DNA of 14,414 bases from an uncultured Lachnospiraceae bacterium (GCA_910576895.1 CAJTJZ010000074.1:1-14414), one strand, 5' to 3'. Counted from the first letter of the stretch, positions 1 to 6,867 are shown. Program-made: numbers and translations. The notes: a model not told the origin generated them from the letters alone.

Positions 1-1134
1 GGTCTAATGTTTGGAATGGGAGGTGCAACAAAATATTCTATTTATCGAGGACAAAAAGAAAATAATAATGCAAATAAAGTTTTTTCAACTACAATCTACT
101 TAGTGGCTGTATTCGCTATTATTTTTATGCTAATAGGAATTTTCTTTTCTGAAAAACTAACATTATTATTAAATGCTGACAAAGACGTTTTTCATATGAC
201 AAAAACATATTTACAAATCATTTTGCTATTTGCTCCAGCATTTATGCTAAATGATACACTGCTTTGCTTTGTAAGAAATGATGGAAATCCTAAATTGTCT
301 ATGATTAGTATGCTAACTGGAAGCTTTTCCAATATTATTTTAGATTATATCTTTATCTTTCCTCTTAATATGGGAATATTTGGTGCAGTATTAGCAACAG
401 GATTAGCACCTATCATTAGTTTAATTATTTTATCCAGACATTTACTTACAAAACAAAATCAGTTTCATTTCATACAGTTAAAACTATCATTTCGATTAAT
501 AAGAACTATTGTTTCTTTAGGCATTTCATCCTTTATCACAGAAATGGCTTCTGGAACTGTAATTATAGTCTTTAATACAATTATTCTACACTTACAGGGA
601 AATATTGGTGTAGCTGCTTATGGCGTTGTTGCAAATTTATCACTTGTCGTTATTTCTATTTATACTGGAATTGCACAAGGAACGCAGCCGATTTTAAGTA
701 GAGTATATGGATGTAATGATATAAAAAGTCAAAAACAAATTTTAAATTATGCTATAAAAACACTATTACTTATATCCTTCCTTATGTATTTAACTTTTTT
801 ACTTATAGCCAATCCCATTGTTTCTGTATTTAATAAGGAACAAAATATACAATTACAAGAAATTGCTGTAACAGGATTAAAATTATATTTTACAGCAATC
901 CCTTTTGCCGGCTTTAATATTGTAATATCTACCTATTTTGCATCAACAGAAAAAGCTTTGTTTGCACAGATGATTTCACTTTTAAGAGGATTTTTCATTA
1001 TTATTCCTATGGCGTTTTTTATGTCTTTTTTATTAAAAATGACAGGAGTATGGCTCTCTTTTCCAATTACGGAATGTTTCGTTACTTTGATAGGGATTGC
1101 TTTATACTTTTTACAAAATAGTAAACTACATTAA
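1..1134 (+). CDS. MATE-family multidrug/Na+ antiporter, 3' part (5' end outside window)
   Basis: The reading frame is open from base 1 to a TAA at 1132-1134, giving 377 residues. MATE proteins are usually about 450 residues, so roughly the first 60-80 are missing. The visible start, GLMFGMGGATKYSIYRGQ, matches the conserved glycine-rich stretch after the first membrane helices of MATE proteins (GxGGxxxxSxxxGQ type), so the ATG at 7 is internal and not the start. About ten hydrophobic helices follow. A second copy of the family signature (GIAQGTQPILSRVYG) lies near residue 225, as expected for the pseudo-duplicated fold. Known family role: cation-coupled export of drugs or metabolites across the cell membrane; the substrate cannot be read from sequence. 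No convincing terminator follows, but a new promoter lies about 75 bases downstream. Confidence 0.9.
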   Translation, partial: GLMFGMGGATKYSIYRGQKENNNANKVFSTTIYLVAVFAIIFMLIGIFFSEKLTLLLNADKDVFHMTKTYLQIILLFAPAFMLNDTLLCFVRNDGNPKLSMISMLTGSFSNIILDYIFIFPLNMGIFGAVLATGLAPIISLIILSRHLLTKQNQFHFIQLKLSFRLIRTIVSLGISSFITEMASGTVIIVFNTIILHLQGNIGVAAYGVVANLSLVVISIYTGIAQGTQPILSRVYGCNDIKSQKQILNYAIKTLLLISFLMYLTFLLIANPIVSVFNKEQNIQLQEIAVTGLKLYFTAIPFAGFNIVISTYFASTEKALFAQMISLLRGFFIIIPMAFFMSFLLKMTGVWLSFPITECFVTLIGIALYFLQNSKLH

Positions 1135-1207
1135 TTTTTTTAACTTTATGATAAAAAACCAGAAATAAAACTGCTTTCTATTCAAAGAAAATTTAAATAA
1201 AATTTAA

Positions 1208-1236
1208 TTGATTTGTATATATGTTTATAGTACAAT
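1208..1236 (+). promoter_or_regulatory. Sigma-A-type promoter of the kinase operon
   Basis: TTGATT (1208-1213), a 17-base spacer and TACAAT (1231-1236) fit the vegetative consensus at the ideal spacing. Transcription would begin near 1243, giving a leader of about 180 bases before the kinase gene at 1422. This is the best promoter in the 287-base gap after the MATE gene. Called by pattern only. Confidence 0.6.
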
Positions 1237-1284
1237 AGCAATGTTAAATAATACAGAAAATTAGAATGGTTAAGATTTCCAAGC

Positions 1285-1313
1285 TATCTATACTAATAGA
1301 GTTTATATAGATA
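1285..1313 (+). other. Leader hairpin in the kinase mRNA
   Basis: TATCTATA (1285-1292) pairs perfectly with TATAGATA (1306-1313) around a 13-base loop. It would form early in the leader transcript, before the short open frame at 1340. The stem is all A/T except one pair, so it is weak, and no U-run follows; it is not a terminator. Confidence 0.35.
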
Positions 1314-1339
1314 TTATATTGTAAAGGAGATGGTTATAA

Positions 1340-1396
1340 ATGAAAACTAGAAACATTTGTTATATTAAAAGTAATTGGAGGGACAAAACGTCATAA
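1340..1396 (+). CDS. Possible 18-residue leader peptide upstream of the kinase
   Basis: A strong ribosome binding site (AAAGGAGA, 1323-1330) lies 9 bases before an ATG that opens an 18-codon frame, MKTRNICYIKSNWRDKTS, ending in TAA at 1394-1396, 25 bases before the kinase start. It is basic, has one Cys and no membrane segment, and resembles no peptide family I know. Its last codons carry the left arm of a hairpin whose right arm can also mask the kinase ribosome binding site. This suggests a regulatory leader peptide rather than a functional product, although a small secreted or modified peptide cannot be excluded. Translation is inferred only from the good binding site. Confidence 0.45.
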   Translation: MKTRNICYIKSNWRDKTS

Positions 1397-1416
1397 CCCT
1401 CCACAAATTTAGGAGG
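1376..1416 (+). promoter_or_regulatory. Mutually exclusive hairpins controlling the kinase ribosome binding site
   Basis: TGGAGGG (1376-1382) pairs perfectly with CCCTCCA (1397-1403) over 7 bp around a 14-base loop that contains the leader stop codon. The same CCTCC (1398-1402) can instead pair with GGAGG (1412-1416), the kinase ribosome binding site, over 5 bp with a 9-base loop. The pairings exclude each other, so position of a ribosome on the leader frame could decide whether the site is masked. The pairings are visible in the sequence; the switch is inferred. Confidence 0.45.
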
Positions 1417-1421
1417 AAAAA

Positions 1422-2336
1422 ATGATAATAAATAAACTTGATTCTATTGAATTTAGACTGAAAGAATATCATGACTTTACTTGGCTAAAGAGATATGGCA
1501 CAGCTTTTTGGGCAATTGATGAAACTGGTTCAGGCTGTATTTGCATTGGCATGAAAAATGGGAATAAAAAATATTTTTGCAAAATTGCAGGTGTAAATAC
1601 AATAGAAGCAGAAGTATCACCAAAAGAATCTATTAAAATATTAAAAAAAGCGGTTCCTTTATATTATGATCTAAAACACCCAAATCTTATAAAAATCATA
1701 GAAAACTATGACTATGATCCGTTTTATATTGTAGTTTTTGAGTGGATGGAAGGCGAATGCTTATTTGATCATTGGAATTTTGAAAAATATCAAAAAGACA
1801 CCACAAGAAAAAGTCCCAAAGAAAAATTTATGCAATTATCCATTGATAAAAAACTAAATACAATTGATATATTATTTTCCTTTTTGCAACATGTAAATAA
1901 AAAGGGATATGTTGCTATTGATTTTTATGATGGAAGCATTATATACAATTTTTCAACAGATAAAACTGCTATTTGTGATATTGATTTCTTTCAAAAATCT
2001 CCTGTCATTAATGATAAAGGAATGGACTGGTTTGGAACAAAACGTTTGAAAGCACCTGAAGAATATATAAAAGATAGTGTTATTGATGAACAGACAAATA
2101 TTTTTACACTTGGAGCACTAATTTTTGAGTTTTTTGGTTACTTTTCTGATGAAGAAATTAGACAAAGATATGATAAAAATCGATTTCTTCCATGCTCATA
2201 CTCTAATTGGCAATTAAATAAGGAAAGTTATCAAGTTACAATAAAAGCTGTAAATCCTAACAAAAAGGAACGATACATAACATTTGATGAGTTTTTTACC
2301 GAATGGAAAAAAGCAATCAGTTCTATGATCATTTAG
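1422..2336 (+). CDS. Divergent Ser/Thr protein-kinase-like protein
   Basis: 304 residues, soluble, no signal peptide or membrane segment. The eukaryotic-type kinase fold can be traced. A weak glycine-loop region (GTAFWAIDETGSG, 26-38) is followed by a candidate ATP-binding lysine in YFCKIAG (K54). Next come KHPNLIKI (85-92) and a hinge-like VFEWMEGECL (105-114). The catalytic-loop equivalent is VAIDFYDGSIIYN (164-176) with D167, and CDIDFF (185-190) replaces DFG with D186 or D188. The activation-segment end is WFGTKRLKAPEE (203-214), an APE motif, and TNIFTLGALIFEFFG forms the C-lobe helix. The usual catalytic-loop Lys and Asn appear to be Tyr169 and Ser172, so it may be an atypical kinase or pseudokinase. 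AGGAGG lies 5 bases before the ATG. It is the first main gene of a two-gene operon with the unknown protein downstream. Kinase-fold assignment is strong; substrate unknown. Confidence 0.8.
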   Translation: MIINKLDSIEFRLKEYHDFTWLKRYGTAFWAIDETGSGCICIGMKNGNKKYFCKIAGVNTIEAEVSPKESIKILKKAVPLYYDLKHPNLIKIIENYDYDPFYIVVFEWMEGECLFDHWNFEKYQKDTTRKSPKEKFMQLSIDKKLNTIDILFSFLQHVNKKGYVAIDFYDGSIIYNFSTDKTAICDIDFFQKSPVINDKGMDWFGTKRLKAPEEYIKDSVIDEQTNIFTLGALIFEFFGYFSDEEIRQRYDKNRFLPCSYSNWQLNKESYQVTIKAVNPNKKERYITFDEFFTEWKKAISSMII

Positions 2337-2356
2337 CTTATATGGAGGAGATTATA

Positions 2357-3172
2357 TTGTTAATAAAAATTGGTGATTTTGAATATACAGAAGTATGGGA
2401 TGGAGTTTTCTATAAAAAACTTTCTAATTACCCACAAATATCTGATTGGGAAATTAGAACTATAATTGAATTTATAGAATATGAAAATAAATATAATAGG
2501 GCATGCAGCATTGAATGTAACGATAATGATTTACTAAACCTGATTAACGAAAAAGTCAGACAAAAAGAGTTATATCTAAATATATCACGTCCTAAATTAT
2601 TAACGGAATGTACAGCATGCCCGTATCGAAAGGGTTGTGTTACTGATTATATATGTCATACTACTTCACTTGATAATGCTATCAAAATCTTTAAATCCGG
2701 AAAACTTTTATCTGCATGCAATGCAAGAAAAGTGCCTATAGAACAATTAATGCAAGAAAAAAGAAATGCTGCCAATGACCCTGCTGATTATTTTGAGTAT
2801 ATTATGTTTGCATGGGGTAACTGTCAAGCAGGAGATCGGTTAGTTATGGAGCGTGAACTGCAGCGGTTTACAAATGAAGAAGATTTGAGTACCTATTTTA
2901 AACCGGGAATTAGATTTTATTTCAAATACGATGAATTAATAAAACATAAAGATGCAACATTTGATGGTGTATTACCAATAAAAATTAAAGACGAAATAAT
3001 ACTTAAGGATTGGGTATATAAAATTGTCATTCCAACCTATTTAAAAAGTAAAATAAAAGATCATATTCCTTCTTATTTAGAAAATAAGATTATATATATT
3101 GAAAATGATTGTAAAGATATCTGGGATTGGTCTGAAAAAGTATATAATATCATAGAAAGTATAAAAGAGTGA
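2357..3172 (+). CDS. Conserved-type protein of unknown function with Cys cluster; possible ADP-ribosyltransferase-like fold
   Basis: I choose the TTG at 2357 as start: GGAGG (2344-2348) lies 8 bases upstream, and this start avoids overlap with the kinase, which stops at 2336. The in-frame ATGs at 2303 and 2342 have no comparable site. The product is 271 residues, soluble. A central cluster, CTACPYRKGC-VTDYICH (C85, C88, C94, C100, H101), could bind metal. CHTTSLDNAIKIFKSGKLLSA (100-120) recalls the H-T...I...G-L-L opening motif of DarT and RNA 2'-phosphotransferase-like ADP-ribosyltransferases. The block RNAANDPADYFEYIMFAWGNCQAGDRLVMER (136-166) looks like a family hallmark; I recall related clostridial proteins mislabelled phosphate ABC transporter ATPase, but no P-loop is present here. 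The ART relationship is a low-confidence inference. Pairing with the kinase suggests a joint function. Confidence 0.75.
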   Translation: MLIKIGDFEYTEVWDGVFYKKLSNYPQISDWEIRTIIEFIEYENKYNRACSIECNDNDLLNLINEKVRQKELYLNISRPKLLTECTACPYRKGCVTDYICHTTSLDNAIKIFKSGKLLSACNARKVPIEQLMQEKRNAANDPADYFEYIMFAWGNCQAGDRLVMERELQRFTNEEDLSTYFKPGIRFYFKYDELIKHKDATFDGVLPIKIKDEIILKDWVYKIVIPTYLKSKIKDHIPSYLENKIIYIENDCKDIWDWSEKVYNIIESIKE

Positions 3173-3206
3173 TAAATTCTAGTATACTGTCCATCTAATA
3201 ATTAAA

Positions 3207-3252
3207 TTATGGTAAATAGCCAACACTATTTACCATAAACTATAAGTTTTTT
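3207..3252 (+). terminator. Terminator hairpin between convergent operons
   Basis: TTATGGTAAATAG (3207-3219) pairs over 13 bp with CTATTTACCATAA (3226-3238) around the 6-base loop CCAACA. A run of six T lies at 3247-3252, 8 bases past the stem, so it is not textbook. It lies between the stop of the unknown gene (3172) and the stop of the convergent ABC permease (3275) and may serve either direction. The minus-strand side has only A/T-rich sequence, not a U-run. Confidence 0.6.
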
Positions 3253-3274
3253 ATTACTTATATAAATTTAGGCT

Positions 3275-3964
3275 TTATAAAACATCTCTTGTTTCTAATT
3301 TGTAAAGCGTAAGAAAAACAGAAATAATAGATATCATCAACAATATGATATGAAAAGGTATATTATCAAGCAATGTATAACTTCCAATATTTCCTTGTGT
3401 AAAACATAAGATAATAACTCCCGCAATAATGGTTGCTTTTGATGATTTCATTTTTAATCCAATTAATAAAGCTATAAAACTTATACTTACCATAACTGCT
3501 GAATTTATTAGTATTTCAATATAAAAGATACCACTTCCCAATGTAATATTATCAGCCATGATATGCGTATATTTTTTTGTTATTATAAGGATTGTATAAA
3601 TTAGCACTTTCGATAATACTAATGCAATAAAATTAAAAATCCAAACAGATAAGATTTGTGATAATACTATTTTCTTTCGACTAATCGGATAAGAAAACAT
3701 TAAATTAATTGTCTTATTTTTATATGTGCTAACAATAAAAGAAGCTAACATAGTGCTGGTGAAAACAATAAAAGACATATTTGTAAATAATTCTACTGCT
3801 GATTTTAACATACTATTTCCATATGCAAGTTTTGTTTCACCAGCTTCCAGTTCTTTTGCAGTCACCAAAATAAATATCAAACAAGAAATTGCTACAATAA
3901 AAGCAATTCCTATATATTTTATAATATTATTTTTCTTCCATTCAAGTCTAATTAATTTTAACAT
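3275..3964 (-). CDS. ABC-2-type permease, BcrB / lantibiotic-immunity-like
   Basis: 229 residues with a short basic cytoplasmic start (MLKLIRLEWKKNN) and about six hydrophobic helices, near residues 15-35, 60-80, 100-130, 145-170, 178-195 and 203-222. This is the size and layout of BcrB and LanE/LanG-type permeases. The motif NLMFSYPISRKKIVLSQ (about 87-103) after the second helix is typical of ABC-2 permeases. Its ATG overlaps the ATPase stop (TAATG at 3966-3962), with a purine-rich binding site (AGGAGAGGAGAG) just upstream, so the two are translationally coupled. It should form the membrane channel for the preceding ATPase, probably clearing a peptide antibiotic from the membrane; the substrate is inferred from gene context only. 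A single permease fits BcrAB better than three-subunit LanFEG. Confidence 0.85.
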   Translation of the reverse strand: MLKLIRLEWKKNNIIKYIGIAFIVAISCLIFILVTAKELEAGETKLAYGNSMLKSAVELFTNMSFIVFTSTMLASFIVSTYKNKTINLMFSYPISRKKIVLSQILSVWIFNFIALVLSKVLIYTILIITKKYTHIMADNITLGSGIFYIEILINSAVMVSISFIALLIGLKMKSSKATIIAGVIILCFTQGNIGSYTLLDNIPFHIILLMISIISVFLTLYKLETRDVL

Positions 3965-4881
3965 TATTTTCTCTCCTCTCCTGTTAGTTTTAAAAAATAA
4001 TCCTCAAGACTTTCTGATTTTTTACCAATAGCACTAATCTCCACATCATTCATTGTTAATACCTTTGATATTTCATTTGCCGTAATTTTGCTATCATAGA
4101 TACGAATATTATATTCATCTATTATCTTGAAATTATTTAGTTTTAATTTATCTGCCAATAGATAGGCTGCTTTTTTTGTATCAGAAACAGAAAGTTCAAT
4201 ATAGGCTGTATTCATTTCCGATATTTCTTTCATAGATATTTCTTTCATCATATTTCCATGGCGAATAATACCAATTGTATCAGCAATGCTTTCTACTTCA
4301 GAAAGAATATGACTAGATATCATAATCGTAATACCATATTCTTTACAAAGCATTTTAAATAAATCTCGAAGTTTTTTCATTCCAGCAGGATCAAGTCCAT
4401 TCGTTGGTTCATCAAGTACAAGCAGCTCCGGTCTGCTTAAGATTGCACGAGCAATTCCCAATCTCTGTTTCATACCTAAGGAATACTTTTTAACAGGTTT
4501 ATTCTCTGCTTCGGTTAATTCCAACATTTCAAGAGCATTTTCTATACTTCCAGTATGATAGTATCCCATATATTCACAATGAAGCTGCAAGTTTTCTTTT
4601 CCACTTAAATGATCATAAAATGTAGGAAATTCAATTATACTTCCTATCCTTTTTAAAACTTCATAAGAAGTAGGCGTAAGGCATTCCCCAAAAAGTTCTA
4701 TTGTACCCTCTGTTGGTTTCCAAAGATTTGTAATCATTTTCATCACTGTAGTTTTCCCTGCTCCATTTGGCCCTAAAAATCCGTATATTTCCCCCTTTTT
4801 TACATGAATATTTACGTCTTTTATTAGTTCCTTGCCGTCCATGATTTTTGTAAGATGATTTGTTTGCAAAATATATAACAT
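3964..4881 (-). CDS. ABC transporter ATPase, BcrA / LanF-like
   Basis: The start is the ATG at 4881, 7 bases after GGAGG (4893-4889); the upstream in-frame TTG at 4899 sits across that binding site and is rejected. The product is 305 residues, close to BcrA at about 306. Motifs: Walker A GPNGAGKT (37-44), signature YSLGMKQR (134-141), Walker B LLVLDEP (154-160), D-loop NGLD, switch His H192 in ISSHI. The Q-loop position reads GSIIEFP with E85 instead of Gln, the E-loop reported for lantibiotic-immunity ATPases. The C-terminal 80 residues beyond the core are typical of bacitracin-type ATPases. It powers the permease overlapping its end. Two hairpins lie in the 112-base gap separating it from the kinase gene; expression probably depends on the two-component system just upstream. 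Confidence 0.88.
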   Translation of the reverse strand: MLYILQTNHLTKIMDGKELIKDVNIHVKKGEIYGFLGPNGAGKTTVMKMITNLWKPTEGTIELFGECLTPTSYEVLKRIGSIIEFPTFYDHLSGKENLQLHCEYMGYYHTGSIENALEMLELTEAENKPVKKYSLGMKQRLGIARAILSRPELLVLDEPTNGLDPAGMKKLRDLFKMLCKEYGITIMISSHILSEVESIADTIGIIRHGNMMKEISMKEISEMNTAYIELSVSDTKKAAYLLADKLKLNNFKIIDEYNIRIYDSKITANEISKVLTMNDVEISAIGKKSESLEDYFLKLTGEERK

Positions 4882-4893
4882 AAATTTTCCTCC

Positions 4894-4920
4894 TTTCAAG
4901 AGTATATCTTACTCTTGAAA
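4894..4920 (-). promoter_or_regulatory. Perfect hairpin abutting the BcrA-like gene's ribosome binding site
   Basis: On the minus strand TTTCAAGAGTA (4920-4910) pairs perfectly over 11 bp with TACTCTTGAAA (4904-4894) around a 5-base loop. The last three stem bases are the AAA of AAAGGAGG, the ATPase ribosome binding site. No U-run follows, so it is not a terminator. It may be an operator, an mRNA processing or stability element, or a translation-control stem. Confidence 0.55.
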
Positions 4921-4927
4921 CCTATGA

Positions 4928-4954
4928 TAAGAGTTAAAATTTTCAAAACTCTTA
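4928..4954 (-). promoter_or_regulatory. Second inverted repeat in the kinase-ATPase gap
   Basis: TAAGAGTT (minus 4954-4947) pairs with AACTCTTA (4935-4928) over 8 bp around an 11-base loop. It uses the same AAGAGT/ACTCTT core as the hairpin at 4894-4920, so arms of the two elements could swap partners. I found no good -10/-35 pair in this gap. Confidence 0.45.
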
Positions 4955-4993
4955 ACGAATTCTTACAAATTTCTTTCGTGATAAATGTTGATG

Positions 4994-5911
4994 CTAAAAT
5001 TTCTTTAATTTTACTGTAAATACTGTTTTTACCTTTGGCTCACTATCTAAGAAAATATCTCCACCTAAATTATTTGCAAGATTTTTAGCAATGGTAAGCC
5101 CTAATCCATTCCCCTGTATCTCACGATTTCTAGAATCCTCCATAGTATATAATCGTTCAAAAACACTTGCGGCAAACTCTTTTTCTATTCCTTTTCCTTT
5201 ATCTATTACATCAATATATACATAATGTTCCTTTTCACGCAATGTAAACCCTAGATATTTTCCATCACTTCCATAACGCACTACATTTGATATTAAATTG
5301 GATAAAATCCTATCAATAGCTCCCGTTTCTCCTTGTACAAAAATATCATTTTCTGGAATTGATATATCTACAATAAAATCTCTTCCCTGTAAAATATCAT
5401 AAAAGTTTAAAATACTTTCCCTACAAGATTCATTAATATTTACTTTACTTATCTCTATATTCATATCACCAGCTTCTAATTTTGCCAGTGTAAAAAATTG
5501 ATTCATAAGCTCCATAACCTGTTCTGCTTTTGCTTCTACTTTCCGTAATGTTTCATCATCTTTGTGACGAAGCCGCATAATTTCAAGATATCCTAAGATA
5601 ACAGTTAAAGGTGTTTTTATATCATGTGATATATTAGAAAGCATTTTTTTTGATGAAATCTCTTGTTTCCTAAAATCACTTTTTATTTTTTGTCGATTTA
5701 ATAATAAATGATTAATTTGCCCACATAAATCCATTATCACTTTATTATCTGTAAATATCATAACTTTTTCGTCACTGTCATTTTCTATAATATCAAATAA
5801 CTTTCTACTGATCTCTTTTAATTTTGCCTCAATACCTTTCCTATAAATAAACTGCTGATAGAAAACAAGAAACAACAATAGAATAACAAGACATACGAAA
5901 AAAAATATCAT
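4994..5911 (-). CDS. Sensor histidine kinase, BacS-like short type
   Basis: 305 residues. One N-terminal membrane helix (about 2-20) is followed directly by a cytoplasmic linker, with no extracellular sensor domain and no clear HAMP. The H-box SNISHDIKTPL carries phospho-acceptor H96. The N-box is RILSNLISNVVRYG (201-214), and the ATP-lid motifs are DKGKGIE (237-243) and GNGLGL (267-272), so all catalytic boxes are intact. The ATG overlaps the response-regulator stop (TAATG at 5913-5909). Kinases this small beside BcrA-like transporters usually do not sense ligand alone and are thought to read a partner protein or membrane state; that is family knowledge, not seen here. It should phosphorylate the regulator encoded just upstream. 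Confidence 0.88.
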   Translation of the reverse strand: MIFFFVCLVILLLFLVFYQQFIYRKGIEAKLKEISRKLFDIIENDSDEKVMIFTDNKVIMDLCGQINHLLLNRQKIKSDFRKQEISSKKMLSNISHDIKTPLTVILGYLEIMRLRHKDDETLRKVEAKAEQVMELMNQFFTLAKLEAGDMNIEISKVNINESCRESILNFYDILQGRDFIVDISIPENDIFVQGETGAIDRILSNLISNVVRYGSDGKYLGFTLREKEHYVYIDVIDKGKGIEKEFAASVFERLYTMEDSRNREIQGNGLGLTIAKNLANNLGGDIFLDSEPKVKTVFTVKLKKF

Positions 5912-6615
5912 TACTTTATCTTTCCTTTCATCTCTCCCAATTTATACCCAATACCCCAAACAGTAATTACAATCTTTGGATCACGAGGGTTATCTTCTAT
6001 TTTATTACGTAATCTACTGATATGAACATTGACTGCATTTTCATCTCCAAAATAAGCATCGTTCCAAACAAGAGAATATATCTGCTCTTTTGTATAAACT
6101 TTTTTGGGATTTTTCATCAAAATCTTTAAAATTTCAAATTCCTTTGCTGTTAATTCAATTCTTGTTTCATTTTTTAATACAGAATAATCATTGATATTCA
6201 TAATAAGATTACCACATTTAAGAATGCTCTCCTCTTTCGCAGATTGCATTATATACTTTGTATTTCTTCGAATATTTGCTTTTATCCTTGCCAATACTTC
6301 TGTAATGGAAAATGGCTTTATAATATAATCATCTGCTCCAAGACCTAAACCTAATGTTTTATCAGAATCTGTATCCTTAGCAGATAAAATAATAATTGGA
6401 ACAGTATTCCTTTCTCTAATCACTTTCATAACTTCCATTCCATTTTTTTTTGGTATCATAAGATCAAGCAATACTAGGCTATAATCATCTGCAAAAAATT
6501 TCTGACAAGCACTTTCCCCATCAAAAGCTGTCACTACTTCAAAATTTTCTGTTATTAAAAAATTTTTTAACATATCACTAATTTCCATATCATCTTCTAC
6601 TAATAAAATTTTCAT
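5911..6615 (-). CDS. OmpR/PhoB-family response regulator, BacR-like
   Basis: 234 residues. The receiver domain spans about 1-115, with the acidic pocket D8/D9, phospho-acceptor D51 in LVLLDLMIP, S78 in ILSAKD and K100 in IIKPF. A winged-helix DNA-binding domain spans about 135-228 (ELTAKEFEILKILM, then NAVNVHISRLRNKIE and VWGIGYKLG). First gene of a four-gene unit: regulator, kinase, ATPase, permease. A GGGAG-type binding site lies a dozen bases before the ATG, with a promoter at 6750-6722. It likely activates the transporter genes on phosphorylation by its overlapping partner kinase; the target sites are not identified. The order and sizes match BacRS with BcrAB of Bacillus licheniformis more than LytTR systems. 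Confidence 0.9.
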   Translation of the reverse strand: MKILLVEDDMEISDMLKNFLITENFEVVTAFDGESACQKFFADDYSLVLLDLMIPKKNGMEVMKVIRERNTVPIIILSAKDTDSDKTLGLGLGADDYIIKPFSITEVLARIKANIRRNTKYIMQSAKEESILKCGNLIMNINDYSVLKNETRIELTAKEFEILKILMKNPKKVYTKEQIYSLVWNDAYFGDENAVNVHISRLRNKIEDNPRDPKIVITVWGIGYKLGEMKGKIK

Positions 6616-6721
6616 TTAGCTCTTTTCTCCCTTCTATTATTTCGTTTTTCAATGTTTTTACAAATTATCTAAACAATAAAAAAACTTTTCTTATCCACAT
6701 AAATTCCCCTTTAAAATAAGT

Positions 6722-6750
6722 AGTATACTCCTAAACCATATATGGTACAA
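6722..6750 (-). promoter_or_regulatory. Promoter of the two-component/BcrAB-like operon, with palindrome in the spacer
   Basis: On the minus strand TTGTAC (6750-6745), a 17-base spacer and TATACT (6727-6722) form a good vegetative promoter about 105 bases before the regulator start. The spacer holds most of a perfect 12-bp palindrome, ACCATATATGGT (6735-6746), that also overlaps the -35. A protein bound there would block polymerase. A related half, TATGGTA, recurs at 6772-6778. Confidence 0.6.
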
Positions 6751-6867
6751 GTCTTAAATTTTGATATCTTTTATGGTATAACAGGAAACAATCCTTATCT
6801 TAAAAGTTTTACAAAAATTTTTAAAACATAATATCATAAGGAAATGTAATAATTCTTATAATAATAT

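Noticed and set aside
1340..1396. Short peptide considered as a RiPP precursor with the kinase as its modifying enzyme (lanthipeptide-synthetase-like)
   Set aside because: The peptide has no recognisable leader/core layout, the kinase lacks lyase or cyclase domains, and the hairpin context favours a regulatory leader.
3726..4031. Open frame on the plus strand, 101 codons
   Set aside because: Lies antisense across the BcrAB-like ATPase/permease junction, no ribosome binding site, no recognisable domain.
4882..4899. TTG at 4899 as start of the BcrA-like ATPase
   Set aside because: The six extra codons consist of the ribosome binding site itself; the ATG at 4881 is correctly spaced.
4894..4920. 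Hairpin considered as an intrinsic terminator after the sensor kinase
   Set aside because: It is followed by the ATPase ribosome binding site, not a U-run.
6780..6840. Short minus-strand frame of 27 codons in the gap upstream of the response regulator
   Set aside because: No ribosome binding site and low-complexity AT-rich sequence.
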